Assembly: GCF_000513895.2 (NCBI RefSeq)
Contig: NZ_CP165783.1
Span: 124,001-188,000 of the forward strand
Source: Ensifer sp. WSM1721
Lineage (GTDB): Bacteria; Pseudomonadota; Alphaproteobacteria; Rhizobiales; Rhizobiaceae
DNA: 64,000 bases
Direction: 5' to 3'
The notes below the pieces were generated by a model. That model was given only the letters and a program-made list of their open reading frames with translations, was not told the origin of the DNA and searched no databases. Made by a program: the position numbers and the translations under genes. Positions 53,989-62,630 of the stretch are shown here, one piece after another; position 1 is the stretch's first letter; each line of letters begins with the position of its first letter.

Positions 53989-54855
53989 ATGCCAATGCAC
54001 GACAAGAAATTCCTCGTGGGACTGATCGGTGCCGACATCCAAATGTCAAAGTCCCCGGCCCTCCACGAAACGGAGGCTCGACACCAGGGCCTCGATTACC
54101 GTTACGAGCTTCTCGACTTCGCCGAGCGAGGGCTTCCCGCCTCCGCGCTGCCAGATCTCCTAGACGAGGAAGAGCAGCGCGGTTTTGCCGGGAGCAACAT
54201 TACACATCCGTGCAAGCAGACGGTGATCGCCCACCTCAATCGCCTTTCCGAGGATGCAGAGATGCTCGGTGCGGTCAACACCGTGGTCTTTCGCAACGGC
54301 GAGAGGATCGGCCACAACACTGATTGGTACGGTTTCTACGAGAACTTCCAGCGCGGCCTTCCGGACGTCGCGAAGTCGCATGCCGTCCTGCTTGGCGCCG
54401 GCGGCGCCGGTGTCGCCGTGGCGCATGCCGCAATCAAGCTCGGTATTGAGAGATTATCGATCTTTGACCAGGATTCGAAACGGGCGGAAACCTTGGCTGG
54501 GCAGTTGAACGATCGGTTCTCGAGGGAGTGTGCTCGTGCCACGGCGGATGTCGGCAGCGCCCTGCGCTCCGCGGACGGCCTCATCCACGCGACGCCGACG
54601 GGTATGAAGAGCCATCCTGGTTTGCCGATCGAGGCGGAATGGCTTCTGCCACGGCATTGGGCAGCCGACATCGTCTATATGCCGCTCGTCACAGAGCTCC
54701 TTGCTCTCGCCGAAAGAAAAGGCTGCCGGACCCTTCGTGGCGGCGGCATGACCGTCTACCAGGCAGCAGCGGCTTTCGAATTGTTCACCGGGATAGCACC
54801 CGACGCAGAGCGCATGTCCCGTCACTTTATGGACTTGTGCCGCCTGTCGGCTTGA
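53989..54855 (+). CDS. Shikimate/quinate dehydrogenase family (AroE-like)
   Basis: 288 residues. Substrate-side motif SKSPALHE, NITHPCKQ (the catalytic Lys region, normally NVT-P-K), GHNTDWYGF, and a Rossmann GAGGAGVAVAHAA. The ITHP form and cluster context suggest a catabolic quinate/shikimate dehydrogenase rather than biosynthetic AroE. Interconverts quinate/shikimate with the 3-dehydro compounds using NAD(P). Follows the importer genes by 12 bases. Confidence 0.88.
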   Translation: MPMHDKKFLVGLIGADIQMSKSPALHETEARHQGLDYRYELLDFAERGLPASALPDLLDEEEQRGFAGSNITHPCKQTVIAHLNRLSEDAEMLGAVNTVVFRNGERIGHNTDWYGFYENFQRGLPDVAKSHAVLLGAGGAGVAVAHAAIKLGIERLSIFDQDSKRAETLAGQLNDRFSRECARATADVGSALRSADGLIHATPTGMKSHPGLPIEAEWLLPRHWAADIVYMPLVTELLALAERKGCRTLRGGGMTVYQAAAAFELFTGIAPDAERMSRHFMDLCRLSA

Positions 54856-54869
54856 TGGGGAGATCCCAA

Positions 54870-55238
54870 ATGCCGCATATCATCATCGATTATAGCCAGG
54901 GCGCAGGCGAGCATGTAGCCATGGACCGGCTGACGCTGACCGTGCATCGCTGTGTTCGCGATGGCGGCCTTGTGAAACCTTCCGCCGTGCGCACGCTTGC
55001 GCGGGAGGCGACATACTCCTGCGTGGGCGATGAGCATGTCGATAATCATTTCATCCAAATCATCGTGCGGATGGCACCGGGTCGTACTGCAGAGACCAAG
55101 CAAAAACTTCTCACTGCCGTTCTCGACGCCGCGCGGGCGATCGCCGCGCCTGCACTCGAAGCTGGGAGGCTCGGCTTGCGTGCCGATCTCTACGAGTCGG
55201 ACCCTGATTTTGCTGTTCAAGCAATCGCGTTTGTCTGA
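54870..55238 (+). CDS. CHMI-family tautomerase (HpaF/5-carboxymethyl-2-hydroxymuconate isomerase-like)
   Basis: 122 residues starting MPHIIIDYSQGAGE; after Met removal the N-terminal Pro is the expected catalytic base of the tautomerase superfamily. The body resembles HpaF/CHMI. Such enzymes move double bonds in ring-cleavage products and would act before the HpaH-like hydratase of the divergent operon. Ribosome-binding site GGGGAG before the ATG. Confidence 0.8.
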   Translation: MPHIIIDYSQGAGEHVAMDRLTLTVHRCVRDGGLVKPSAVRTLAREATYSCVGDEHVDNHFIQIIVRMAPGRTAETKQKLLTAVLDAARAIAAPALEAGRLGLRADLYESDPDFAVQAIAFV

Positions 55239-55271
55239 CCAGGATGACGTGCTCAAGAAGGACGCTATGCT

Positions 55272-55721
55272 ATGAGCCTGATCTACGTTCTCAATGGACC
55301 AAACCTCAACCTGCTTGGCAAACGCCAGCCGCACATCTACGGGCATGAAACGCTCGCAGACGTAGAGGCGGACTGCCGCAAGCTGGCAGCCGAACTCGGC
55401 CATGAAATCCGCTTTCATCAGAGCAACCGGGAATACGAGATCATCGATTGGATTCATGAGGCGCGCGAGGACGGTGCGGGCATCGTCATCAATCCGGCGG
55501 CCTTCACCCATACCTCACTCGCCATCCTTGACGCTCTGAACACATTTGAAGGGCCTGTGATCGAGATCCACATCTCCAATGTGCACAAGCGCGAAAGCTT
55601 CCGACACCATTCGTTCGTTTCGCACCGCGCGGACGGCGTGATCTGCGGCCTTGGAACAGAAGGATACCAGCTTGGCATCCGGCGCGCGGCGACAATGATC
55701 AAGGCGGCGAGCAAGGGCTGA
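55272..55721 (+). CDS. aroQ: Type II 3-dehydroquinate dehydratase
   Basis: 149 residues, normal for the dodecameric type II enzyme. [17 protein letters not shown] with catalytic Tyr 23, [20 protein letters not shown], and Arg in ESFRHHS. Dehydrates 3-dehydroquinate to 3-dehydroshikimate. Beside a quinate/shikimate dehydrogenase and an importer it is probably a catabolic copy (QuiB/QutE role) rather than the housekeeping gene. Confidence 0.94.
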   Translation: MSLIYVLNGPNLNLLGKRQPHIYGHETLADVEADCRKLAAELGHEIRFHQSNREYEIIDWIHEAREDGAGIVINPAAFTHTSLAILDALNTFEGPVIEIHISNVHKRESFRHHSFVSHRADGVICGLGTEGYQLGIRRAATMIKAASKG

Positions 55722-55728
55722 GGTGACC

Positions 55729-56766
55729 ATGACCAAACGGGTTAAGCTGGCCGTACTTGGCGCAGGCCTCATCGGTAAGCGCCATATTCAGCACGTCCTG
55801 GCCGAGCCCTCGGCGCAACTCAGTGCCGTGGTCGATCCCGCGCCGGTTGGCGAGACCATTGCCAAGGAAGTCAGCGTGAAGTGGTTTCCAAGCTTCGCGG
55901 ACATGATTGCCGCAGACCGACCTGATGGGATCATCGTGGCTACGCCCAACCCAGCTCACGTCCACAACGGGTTGGAAGCCGTTGAAGCCGGCATTCCCGC
56001 ACTCATCGAGAAGCCTATCGCCGACGACATCATATCCGGGGAAAAGCTGATCACAGCGGCTGAGGCAAAAGGTGTTGCTCTTTTGACCGGCCATCACCGC
56101 CGACACAATCCGGTGATGCATAAGGCAAAGGAAATCATCGAAAGCGGGAAGCTCGGCCGCGTTCTTGTTGTCAATGCGATGTTCTGGCTATTCAAGCCCG
56201 ACGACTACTTCGACATCTCGTGGCGTCGTGAGCGCGGTGCGGGGCCGGTTTTCCTCAATCTCATCCACGATGTCGATAATCTGCGCTACCTTTTCGGCGA
56301 TGTGGCCGCGGTTCAGGCACGCGAGTCCAACGCAGTGCGCGGCAACGCAGTTGAGGAAACGGCTGTGATCCTGATCGAGTTCAAGAATGGAGTTTTGGGA
56401 ACTGCGACAGTCTCGGACTCGGTGGTCGCACCGTGGAGCTGGGAGATGACAAGCGGAGAGAATCCGGCTTACCCCAAAACCGAGCAATCCTGTTACATGA
56501 TCGGAGGAACGCACGGGTCGCTGGCTGTTCCGTCGCTCGAGGTCTGGCGCAATCCTGGTAAACGGAGTTGGTGGGAACCATTTGACCAAAAGCGTATCGA
56601 GGTCGACGACGAGGACCCGCTCGTTCTGCAGATCAGGCAATTCTGCAAGGTGATCCGCGGAGACGAACCGCCGCTTGTCAGCGGGCGTGAGGGGCTTGAA
56701 ACCTTGAGGGTAGCCGATGCGGTAAAACGCTCAGCGGCAACGGGAGAGCGTATTGAGTTGAACTGA
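55729..56766 (+). CDS. Gfo/Idh/MocA-family oxidoreductase
   Basis: 345 residues. N-terminal Rossmann motif VLGAGLIGKRHIQHVL, the EKP motif (ALIEKPIADD), and HHRRHNP. C-terminal alpha/beta domain with LIHDVDNLRYLFG. NAD(P)-dependent oxidation of a sugar-like or cyclitol-like alcohol; in this operon possibly quinate, shikimate or a related compound. ATG 55729 follows GAGGTGACC. Confidence 0.88.
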   Translation: MTKRVKLAVLGAGLIGKRHIQHVLAEPSAQLSAVVDPAPVGETIAKEVSVKWFPSFADMIAADRPDGIIVATPNPAHVHNGLEAVEAGIPALIEKPIADDIISGEKLITAAEAKGVALLTGHHRRHNPVMHKAKEIIESGKLGRVLVVNAMFWLFKPDDYFDISWRRERGAGPVFLNLIHDVDNLRYLFGDVAAVQARESNAVRGNAVEETAVILIEFKNGVLGTATVSDSVVAPWSWEMTSGENPAYPKTEQSCYMIGGTHGSLAVPSLEVWRNPGKRSWWEPFDQKRIEVDDEDPLVLQIRQFCKVIRGDEPPLVSGREGLETLRVADAVKRSAATGERIELN

Positions 56767-56846
56767 CGCCGAGTAATGTAACCGCCTGCTCGCCCTTCGC
56801 GTCTCCTTGCATCCGATGCGATGAGAACGCCGGTTCAACACCGACG

Positions 56847-57245
56847 TTAGGCATCGCGCTTCTGGCGGAGGAAATCGTCGCCGCCGCTCTGTCTCCGCCG
56901 CCATCGAAACGCGCCTGCTTCGGCAACCACGCAACGCTTCATCGAATTTCTGGTGACTGCGCCCGCCCTCTCGATAATCGGTATTAAAGCCACGATGTCG
57001 TACGGCTGCAGCGCCAGTTCCAGGCAAAGATCGATCTGTCCGGATGCAAGCATCGCGAACGCATAGCATTCGCCGCCGTAACGCGTCATCTGAACGCTAT
57101 TGCGCATCCCGCCATTACCCATACCTATGACGTCACCTGCAAAGGGGTCCGAGGTTGCCGAACTCGACCACACGGCGGCTGCTGTGTCGACGTATGGTTC
57201 ATCGGCCAAGCCTATTTCTAACTCAGTCGGTTCCTTGGATGTCAA
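56847..57245 (-). pseudogene. Inositol-monophosphatase-family remnant
   Basis: A C-terminal piece around MTRYGGECYAFAMLASGQID and LALQPYDIVALIPIIERAGA matches the last third of inositol-monophosphatase/histidinol-phosphatase proteins (normal form: RYGGDCYAY, LQPYDI). The catalytic N-terminal motifs are absent and the normal end after AGAV is lost by frame change. Confidence 0.7.
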
Positions 57246-57339
57246 TTATCGGGAAGTAGTAGTCTCTGTCGGGACTTCCACGAATGCACGAAGTCCAGGG
57301 GGAACATGGCGACGTCCAGGATAGTAGAGGCACAACCCA

Positions 57340-57744
57340 TCAATCTGCGGGGCACCAATCGTCAAGCACAGTCCGCAGTGAGCCGAGAGCCGAGGCGTCA
57401 GCGACACTCACAAGTGGCACGTAGGCGAAGCCTATCCATTGTCCGACCGCTGCTATCATCATTGGAATATTGTCCAGCGTGAGCGGACCCGGGACGTCAA
57501 TGATCAGCTGTTCTCCATGCTTTTCAAACTCCCAGCGATATAGCTTGCCGGTGGGCAGCCTGTGACGGATACAGCGATGATGGAGAAGATCTTGTGGTGC
57601 TTCCGGTATTCTCACCGAAGCAAGATAATCTTGTGAGGCTACCACAACGAACTTTGTCGGCCCGCCGAACGGAACCGCGATCATATCTTGTGGAACCGGT
57701 TTGGTCAGCCGCACGCCGCTGCGCGTCCGCTCGAAAAGCGACAT
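57340..57744 (-). pseudogene. LysR-family regulator remnant with internal deletion
   Basis: Begins MSLFERTRSGVRLTKP, the end of a LysR helix-turn-helix domain. It jumps directly to VPQDMIAVPFGGPTKFVVVA and the effector-domain second half (YRWEFEKHGEQLIIDVPGPL, LRTVLDDWCP), losing roughly 90 residues in between; the 3' end is also cut. Not a functional regulator. Confidence 0.75.
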
Positions 57745-57875
57745 ACCGAGATTATCCTCGAGCCCTGATCGCCGGGCTTATACTAGCTCGGGCCTTTCTG
57801 AGACGGAAACGGCTCCGGGTCCGCGTAGCCCTGTCCGTCGGTGCGGCAGCATCTCTGCCGCCCGGGGCCGTCATA

Positions 57876-58688
57876 TTAGTCCGGGCACCCCGGCTCGCCG
57901 GGTTCGCAGGCACGTCGCTGCGGTCTGCGGCGGTCACTGTCTCCACCCCTACGGTCACGATTGTCGTCGCCGCGGCGGATGAGGCGATCGCCATCATCGC
58001 CCCCACGTTCGACGTTCCGGCGGCTGCGATCGCCGCGGGGCAGATCACGGTCAAAGTCCGGCTGCCTGTCGACATCAGGCCTGCGGTTGGGCGCGCGACC
58101 GAAATCCGGAAGGCGCTCCGGGCGATCGTCAAGGTCCCGGCGTCTTTCAGGGGGACGGCTAAAATCGGGCCTCCGCTTCAATCTCCCGTCGAATTCCGGG
58201 GGCGGAGCTGGCCCCGGCTCGAAATCAGGTCCGCGGCTGGGCGGCCGGTAAGGTTCCGCACGGCGATCCGGGCCGCGATAGAAGTCGGCTCCGCGGCGCC
58301 AGCGATCGCGGTCGCGATAAAAGTCACGGTCGCGGTAGTGACGATCCCAATAGCTGCCGAAGCTGAAGACAACGACGGGAATACCGAGCCGGCGATAATA
58401 TTGCGGTCCGACATAAACGCGGCGCTGTTGATAAAGTGCCTGGATATATCGGCCGTGCACCCAGCCACGGCCGTCGTAGAACTCCACGTCGCACCATGGC
58501 ACGTCGGCAAGGCAACCGTAGATCTCGATGGATTCGCCGGCCGGAATCACCGTGATCGCCGGATACGCGGTGCTTGGGCCTGCGCGCATATTGACGTTTG
58601 CCGTCGCGAAGCCTGCTGCCGCCTGAGCGACCGCCGGGGCAAGCAAGAGCATACCGGTCGTGGCAATTTTCAAAAGGGTGCGTTTCAC
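57876..58688 (-). CDS. Exported SH3 protein with long Arg/Asp-rich tail
   Basis: 270 residues from GTG 58688 (AGGGAG upstream). Signal peptide LLKIATTGMLLLAPAVAQA, then a bacterial SH3 domain (TANVNMRAGPSTAYPAITVI, WCDVEFYDGRGWVHGRYIQA). From about residue 120 the protein is a highly charged R/D/P-rich tail with many DR, RRP and DRD repeats, likely disordered. Probably periplasmic and bound to cell wall or other polymers; the role is unknown. Typical of rhizobial SH3 proteins. Confidence 0.85.
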   Translation of the reverse strand: MKRTLLKIATTGMLLLAPAVAQAAAGFATANVNMRAGPSTAYPAITVIPAGESIEIYGCLADVPWCDVEFYDGRGWVHGRYIQALYQQRRVYVGPQYYRRLGIPVVVFSFGSYWDRHYRDRDFYRDRDRWRRGADFYRGPDRRAEPYRPPSRGPDFEPGPAPPPEFDGRLKRRPDFSRPPERRRDLDDRPERLPDFGRAPNRRPDVDRQPDFDRDLPRGDRSRRNVERGGDDGDRLIRRGDDNRDRRGGDSDRRRPQRRACEPGEPGCPD

Positions 58689-58936
58689 GATCAACTCCCT
58701 GGCGGGGGCAGGCGTCATGGCAAATCGGAATTACCCCGGCTTCCTCCGGTTCCCGGTCATAGTTGGGGGCGCCCGCCAGCGTGTGTCAGGCGGCCAACAT
58801 CGTCTTGTCTTTCAATGGTTTATAGCGCGTTTTGCATGAACGCAGCTTGAACGGAAGAATGCGTCCAGTGGCGCAGTCACGGGCGCAGTGATCGTGGGCA
58901 ACATTCCCGACCGGCGTCTTGAGCGGCTCCACGAAT

Positions 58937-59365
58937 TCACGAGAGCTGGTGGTCCCAAGGATTGATGATGGCAATTCCGGTACCTTCGAAGTCCGCGACA
59001 TTGCGCGTCGCCAGGGCTGCGCCGCATGAACGAGCGATCGCGGCAATCTGTGCGTCGAACTGGCTGATAGGGCGGCCGGCCTTGCGCCGCTCCACGGCCA
59101 GCGTGGCATAGGCGTCCGCTGCCTCGCTGTCGAATGGCAAAATGCGCCCGGCAAAATCCTCGCGGAAGATCGGCACGATCGCCGCCTCGAGGTCGCGCCG
59201 ACGGCGTCCATCCGGCAGCAGCCGCAGTCCGTAAAGGATCTCCGCTTCGGTGACGTTCGTGGTGAACACCGACGTCGGCGGCTGCTCGGCGAGCCACGCC
59301 TCGACGGCGACCGACGGCGCCGGTGTCAGCAATTCCGACAGCACGTTGGTGTCGAGGATGATCAC
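58937..59365 (-). CDS. vapC: VapC-like PIN-domain toxin (ribonuclease)
   Basis: 142 residues. PIN motifs: MIILDTNVLSEL (first Asp), TEAEILYGL (Glu), FDAQIAAIARSCGAALATRN (Asp), then NVADFEGTGI. Endoribonuclease toxin of type II systems, closest in look to the FitB group. Overlaps its antitoxin gene by four bases (ATGA), so the pair is translationally coupled. Confidence 0.9.
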   Translation of the reverse strand: MIILDTNVLSELLTPAPSVAVEAWLAEQPPTSVFTTNVTEAEILYGLRLLPDGRRRRDLEAAIVPIFREDFAGRILPFDSEAADAYATLAVERRKAGRPISQFDAQIAAIARSCGAALATRNVADFEGTGIAIINPWDHQLS

Positions 59366-59610
59366 CGGGAAAAGTCCGGCGCTTCGCGGATCGCCTCGCG
59401 TGGGGGTACTTCGAGAGTGATGCCGCCGGTCGACGCGATGCGGGCGCGAATGGCGGCGGCGAGATTGCCTGGTTGCCGTTCACTCGTCGATAGCGCCACG
59501 CGCAGAATATCGCGGGCCTCGTCTTCCATGGACCGTCCGTGCGCGGCGGCGCGCAGCCTGAGCCGCTGCTTGAGGCTATCATCGAGATTGCGGATCGTCA
59601 TGCTAGCCAT
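59362..59610 (-). CDS. FitA/VapB-like ribbon-helix-helix antitoxin
   Basis: 82 residues from ATG 59610 (MASMTIRNLDDSLKQRLRLR); N-terminal ribbon-helix-helix DNA-binding domain (AAHGRSMEDEARDIL), C-terminal tail expected to neutralise the toxin. The frame stays open far upstream to 59934, but that part is probably not translated. Autoregulates through the direct repeats just upstream. Confidence 0.88.
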   Translation of the reverse strand: MASMTIRNLDDSLKQRLRLRAAAHGRSMEDEARDILRVALSTSERQPGNLAAAIRARIASTGGITLEVPPREAIREAPDFSR

Positions 59611-59626
59611 CGGAAGGCCTCCGTTC

Positions 59627-59657
59627 ATCATTGATTGCAATTTAATCATTGATTGCA
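59627..59657. repeat. Two direct repeats upstream of the antitoxin gene
   Basis: ATCATTGATTGCA at 59627-59639 and again at 59645-59657, exact, 18 bases apart, starting 17 bases before the antitoxin ATG. Likely the binding sites of the ribbon-helix-helix antitoxin. Confidence 0.75.
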
Positions 59658-60140
59658 GCTGTTGCAATGCTCGTCCGTCAGGAGCGCCGTTGCAAATGCC
59701 CAACCCTCGGGCTCGCCTTGCCGCCTTCAGCGACTCGAGAAAGCTTGCTATCGATACTGGGTCGCCATCAATAGTGGGAAAGTCCAGACATCTTGAATAG
59801 TCACAATTGATGTTGCGAATAGTGCCGAGTTCCCGGACGCTTCGAGGAAGATCGTGCGGAACGATCCAGTCCCAGTGGAGCAGGGCGGAGGCTTTACATT
59901 GAGGCGCTGACGGCAGATTGCGCAAGGATGTCACGATGAAGGCACCGACGATGTTCCTGTTCTGTGCTCAAACGATCGCATAATATCCTGGAAGAGGCTG
60001 TCTTGCGGAGCACAGAGCGCGCTGTACCATGACGGGCAACTACAAGTTCTGATGCAAAGCAGACATTTGCCAATGACCCGCGCGCCTCCTCTGGCGATCG
60101 CTAGCCGCCGCACGGTGCGCCCGCTAGCCGCGCAGGGCTT
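59658..60140. other. Intergenic stretch without a supported gene
   Basis: About 480 bases. The upstream extension of the antitoxin frame passes through here but has no recognisable protein family. Confidence 0.4.
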
Positions 60141-62630
60141 TCAGGCGGTCGGGTTCACTCGCGAACGGTTGCGATCTGGAACAGAGCCTTGCTGATCGTA
60201 TCGATCCGACAACCCTGCGAGTAAGGCCGGGGCGACAAGATAAAGGATGATGGCGATCGCCACGACGCCTGTGAACCCGACATGCATCGCAAGCAGTGCG
60301 GCGACGATCGCGCTCAGCACCGACGCACAGCCATTGATCCCCCACGCCCAGGGAATAAACTCGTCCGAGCGTGCACCGACGTGGCCGAGGCCGAGGGGGA
60401 ACGGCATGCCCATAAAGACCGCGAGCGGCGCGATCAGGAGGAGTGTGATCGCGATCTTCGCGGCATCTGGCAGTGCCATGAACCGTTCGAATATCAAGGG
60501 CAGTGCGAGCAGGTAGGTGGCAGCCAGGAGTGCAATCCCCACGACGGCGAAGGCAATGCCGCGCACCGGCGATCCGCGTCCGACAGCAGCCATCCACCGT
60601 GCGGCTACGGCGCTACCGAGACCGGCGAAGGCAAGGAAGCCCGCAAGCACGACAGCGACAGCGTAGAGCGGATGGCCGAGGAACAGCACGAAGCGCTGGA
60701 TGAAGGCGATCTCGATGAAGAGGAAGGCCAAGCCCAAGGCAAGGAAATAGAGTCCGAAGCGCAGCCGGTGTCCGGCTCTCCCGAGTGCGTGCCGGCGAAG
60801 CCAGAGCGGCAGGAGGATCAGGACGGCGCTGAGGATCGCGGCCTGACCGAGCGTCGTCACCAGGATCAGGTAGCCCCAGTCGAGCATCGCTGCCCCACCT
60901 TGGGTGCGCAGCGTCACGAGTTCGGGCAGAGCGCGCCACCGGAAGAAGTCGAAGAAATAGGGCCGATTGTCAGTCGCCGGTGCAATATCGAACTTGTAGC
61001 GCTCGATGAAGTCGGCGCGCCCAGGACCGAGGAGAGCGAGGGCTCCCGCGTAGAGATATTCCTGGTCGAGCTGGTTATAGCGGTTCACGTCGCTCGCGGA
61101 GATGCCTGGCGCCCAGGAGACATCAAAGAAATTCTCGGCGGCGAAGCGGCGGATGGCGGCGATGTCTTCGCCGGTGAACGGCGATTTGGCGACGAGCAGG
61201 GTTGCCGTATTCCAACTCCGGATCAGCACCAGGTGCCGGCCTGGCTGGGACACCCCATCCGCTTCAAGCGCAACGGTAGCAGTGGCAAACAGCTTGAGGA
61301 TGTCGCGCGGCGGCATCCGCAGCCATCGCGTGATCGCCACGATCCCGTCTGCTCTCAACACCGCTAGGTAATCCCGCATTGCCTCCACGGTGTAGGTATA
61401 GTTCTCATGCATGCTCTGCACTCCGGCCGCGGCCGCGCCGAAGGAGTCGAGGAGCGGCATCTGGATCAGGTCATAACGCTCGCCAGTGGTCGCAACGAAG
61501 GCGCGTGCCTCGGCTAGATGCAGATGCACGTTCGGTCGGCTGAAGATGCCGCCGACGAATTCCGCGAAGCGATTCCGAGCGAGGTCGATCATCTGTGGGT
61601 TGACCTCTACGGCATCCACGATTTCGGCTCCGGCGCGTAGCGCCAGCAGCACCTGCTCGCCGCCGCCGGCGCCGAGGATTAGCACTCGCGGCCGCTCAAG
61701 GATGCGGTACGGGAGCGCCGCCGTTGTCCGGTCGAGATAGGCGACCGTCGCCGGATCGCCGCCATAGGTGGTGATCGCCGTTATACTGTCGCCATCGGTA
61801 TAGACGGCGAGTTGCGCGGGCGGCTCTTGGGTGTTGGCGAGGCTGAGGCCCGGCGCGTACCGGAATGGGATGGTCGGGCTCTCGACAACCGTCAACAGTC
61901 CGAGCGGGCTTGATCGCTCCTCGACTACCCGCGCGTTCGGCACTTCGAGAGCGATGCGGAGACCCTTGTACTCAGACATGTGCAGGCCGGGGGCCGTCCA
62001 GGACGGTGGTAGCCGCACCGTGATGACCGCGGCTGCAAGCCCGAGGATGCCCGCGGCGAACCACCGATGGCGAGCCATGCCCGTCGCGGCGAGGGCAGCC
62101 GCCGCGAATCCCAGCGCTGCGACGAAGCGCAACGCTTCGGAGGGAAAGACCAGGAACAAGAGTCCGACGATACCGAGCGCACCGATCCCTGCGCCGACGA
62201 GGTCAAAGGCATAGACGCGCCCGGTCTGAACGGGATGGCGGCTAAAGGCAAGGCCGATACAGGTTGCACCGAAAAAGAAGGGCAAGATCAGGAGAGCATA
62301 GATGGCCGCAAGCCAACCGAGCTGCCGCGGATTCCAGACGATCTCGAGCGGGTTGAACGGCAGGCGCTCGGCACAGGCGAAGCTGGCAACCGCAGTAATT
62401 CCGAACAGAGCCGCCGACGCTGCGAAGGCGGCCGGGTACCGTTCCACCAGGGGGCGGCGAGCCAACGCAAGGAATGTACCGCTCGCGCCAAAGCCCAGGA
62501 GCGCGATGCTTATCATCATATAGGCAAAATGATGCCACTGAATGATCGAAAACAGCCTTATCAGCAGCACTTCGTAGGCAAGGGTCGCCGCCGATATGAG
62601 ACCAATCGGCAGCAGGCGCCCCGCTCTCAT
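60141..62630 (-). CDS. Membrane protein with spermidine-synthase-like domain
   Basis: 829 residues. N-terminal membrane region (about residues 1-210, several helices). Next a soluble SAM-dependent methyltransferase-like/spermidine synthase domain with VLILGAGGGEQVLLALRAGA (about 315-334) and VDAVEVNPQMIDLAR. Then a second membrane block of six or so helices (about 590-800). Lacks an evident polyamine-binding set, so the activity is uncertain. Start overlaps the PCMT stop (ATGA), so the two are coupled. Confidence 0.85.
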   Translation of the reverse strand: MRAGRLLPIGLISAATLAYEVLLIRLFSIIQWHHFAYMMISIALLGFGASGTFLALARRPLVERYPAAFAASAALFGITAVASFACAERLPFNPLEIVWNPRQLGWLAAIYALLILPFFFGATCIGLAFSRHPVQTGRVYAFDLVGAGIGALGIVGLLFLVFPSEALRFVAALGFAAAALAATGMARHRWFAAGILGLAAAVITVRLPPSWTAPGLHMSEYKGLRIALEVPNARVVEERSSPLGLLTVVESPTIPFRYAPGLSLANTQEPPAQLAVYTDGDSITAITTYGGDPATVAYLDRTTAALPYRILERPRVLILGAGGGEQVLLALRAGAEIVDAVEVNPQMIDLARNRFAEFVGGIFSRPNVHLHLAEARAFVATTGERYDLIQMPLLDSFGAAAAGVQSMHENYTYTVEAMRDYLAVLRADGIVAITRWLRMPPRDILKLFATATVALEADGVSQPGRHLVLIRSWNTATLLVAKSPFTGEDIAAIRRFAAENFFDVSWAPGISASDVNRYNQLDQEYLYAGALALLGPGRADFIERYKFDIAPATDNRPYFFDFFRWRALPELVTLRTQGGAAMLDWGYLILVTTLGQAAILSAVLILLPLWLRRHALGRAGHRLRFGLYFLALGLAFLFIEIAFIQRFVLFLGHPLYAVAVVLAGFLAFAGLGSAVAARWMAAVGRGSPVRGIAFAVVGIALLAATYLLALPLIFERFMALPDAAKIAITLLLIAPLAVFMGMPFPLGLGHVGARSDEFIPWAWGINGCASVLSAIVAALLAMHVGFTGVVAIAIILYLVAPALLAGLSDRYDQQGSVPDRNRSRVNPTA

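Noticed and set aside
57594..58850. Long plus-strand open frame of 418 codons opposite the SH3 protein
   Set aside because: It mirrors the repetitive Arg/Asp-rich tail on the other strand and is Ala/Val/Ile-biased with no domain; the minus-strand gene has a signal peptide and SH3 motifs.
59611..59934. Upstream extension of the antitoxin frame
   Set aside because: It runs through the operator repeats and has no recognisable domain; the antitoxin ATG at 59610 gives the normal family N-terminus.
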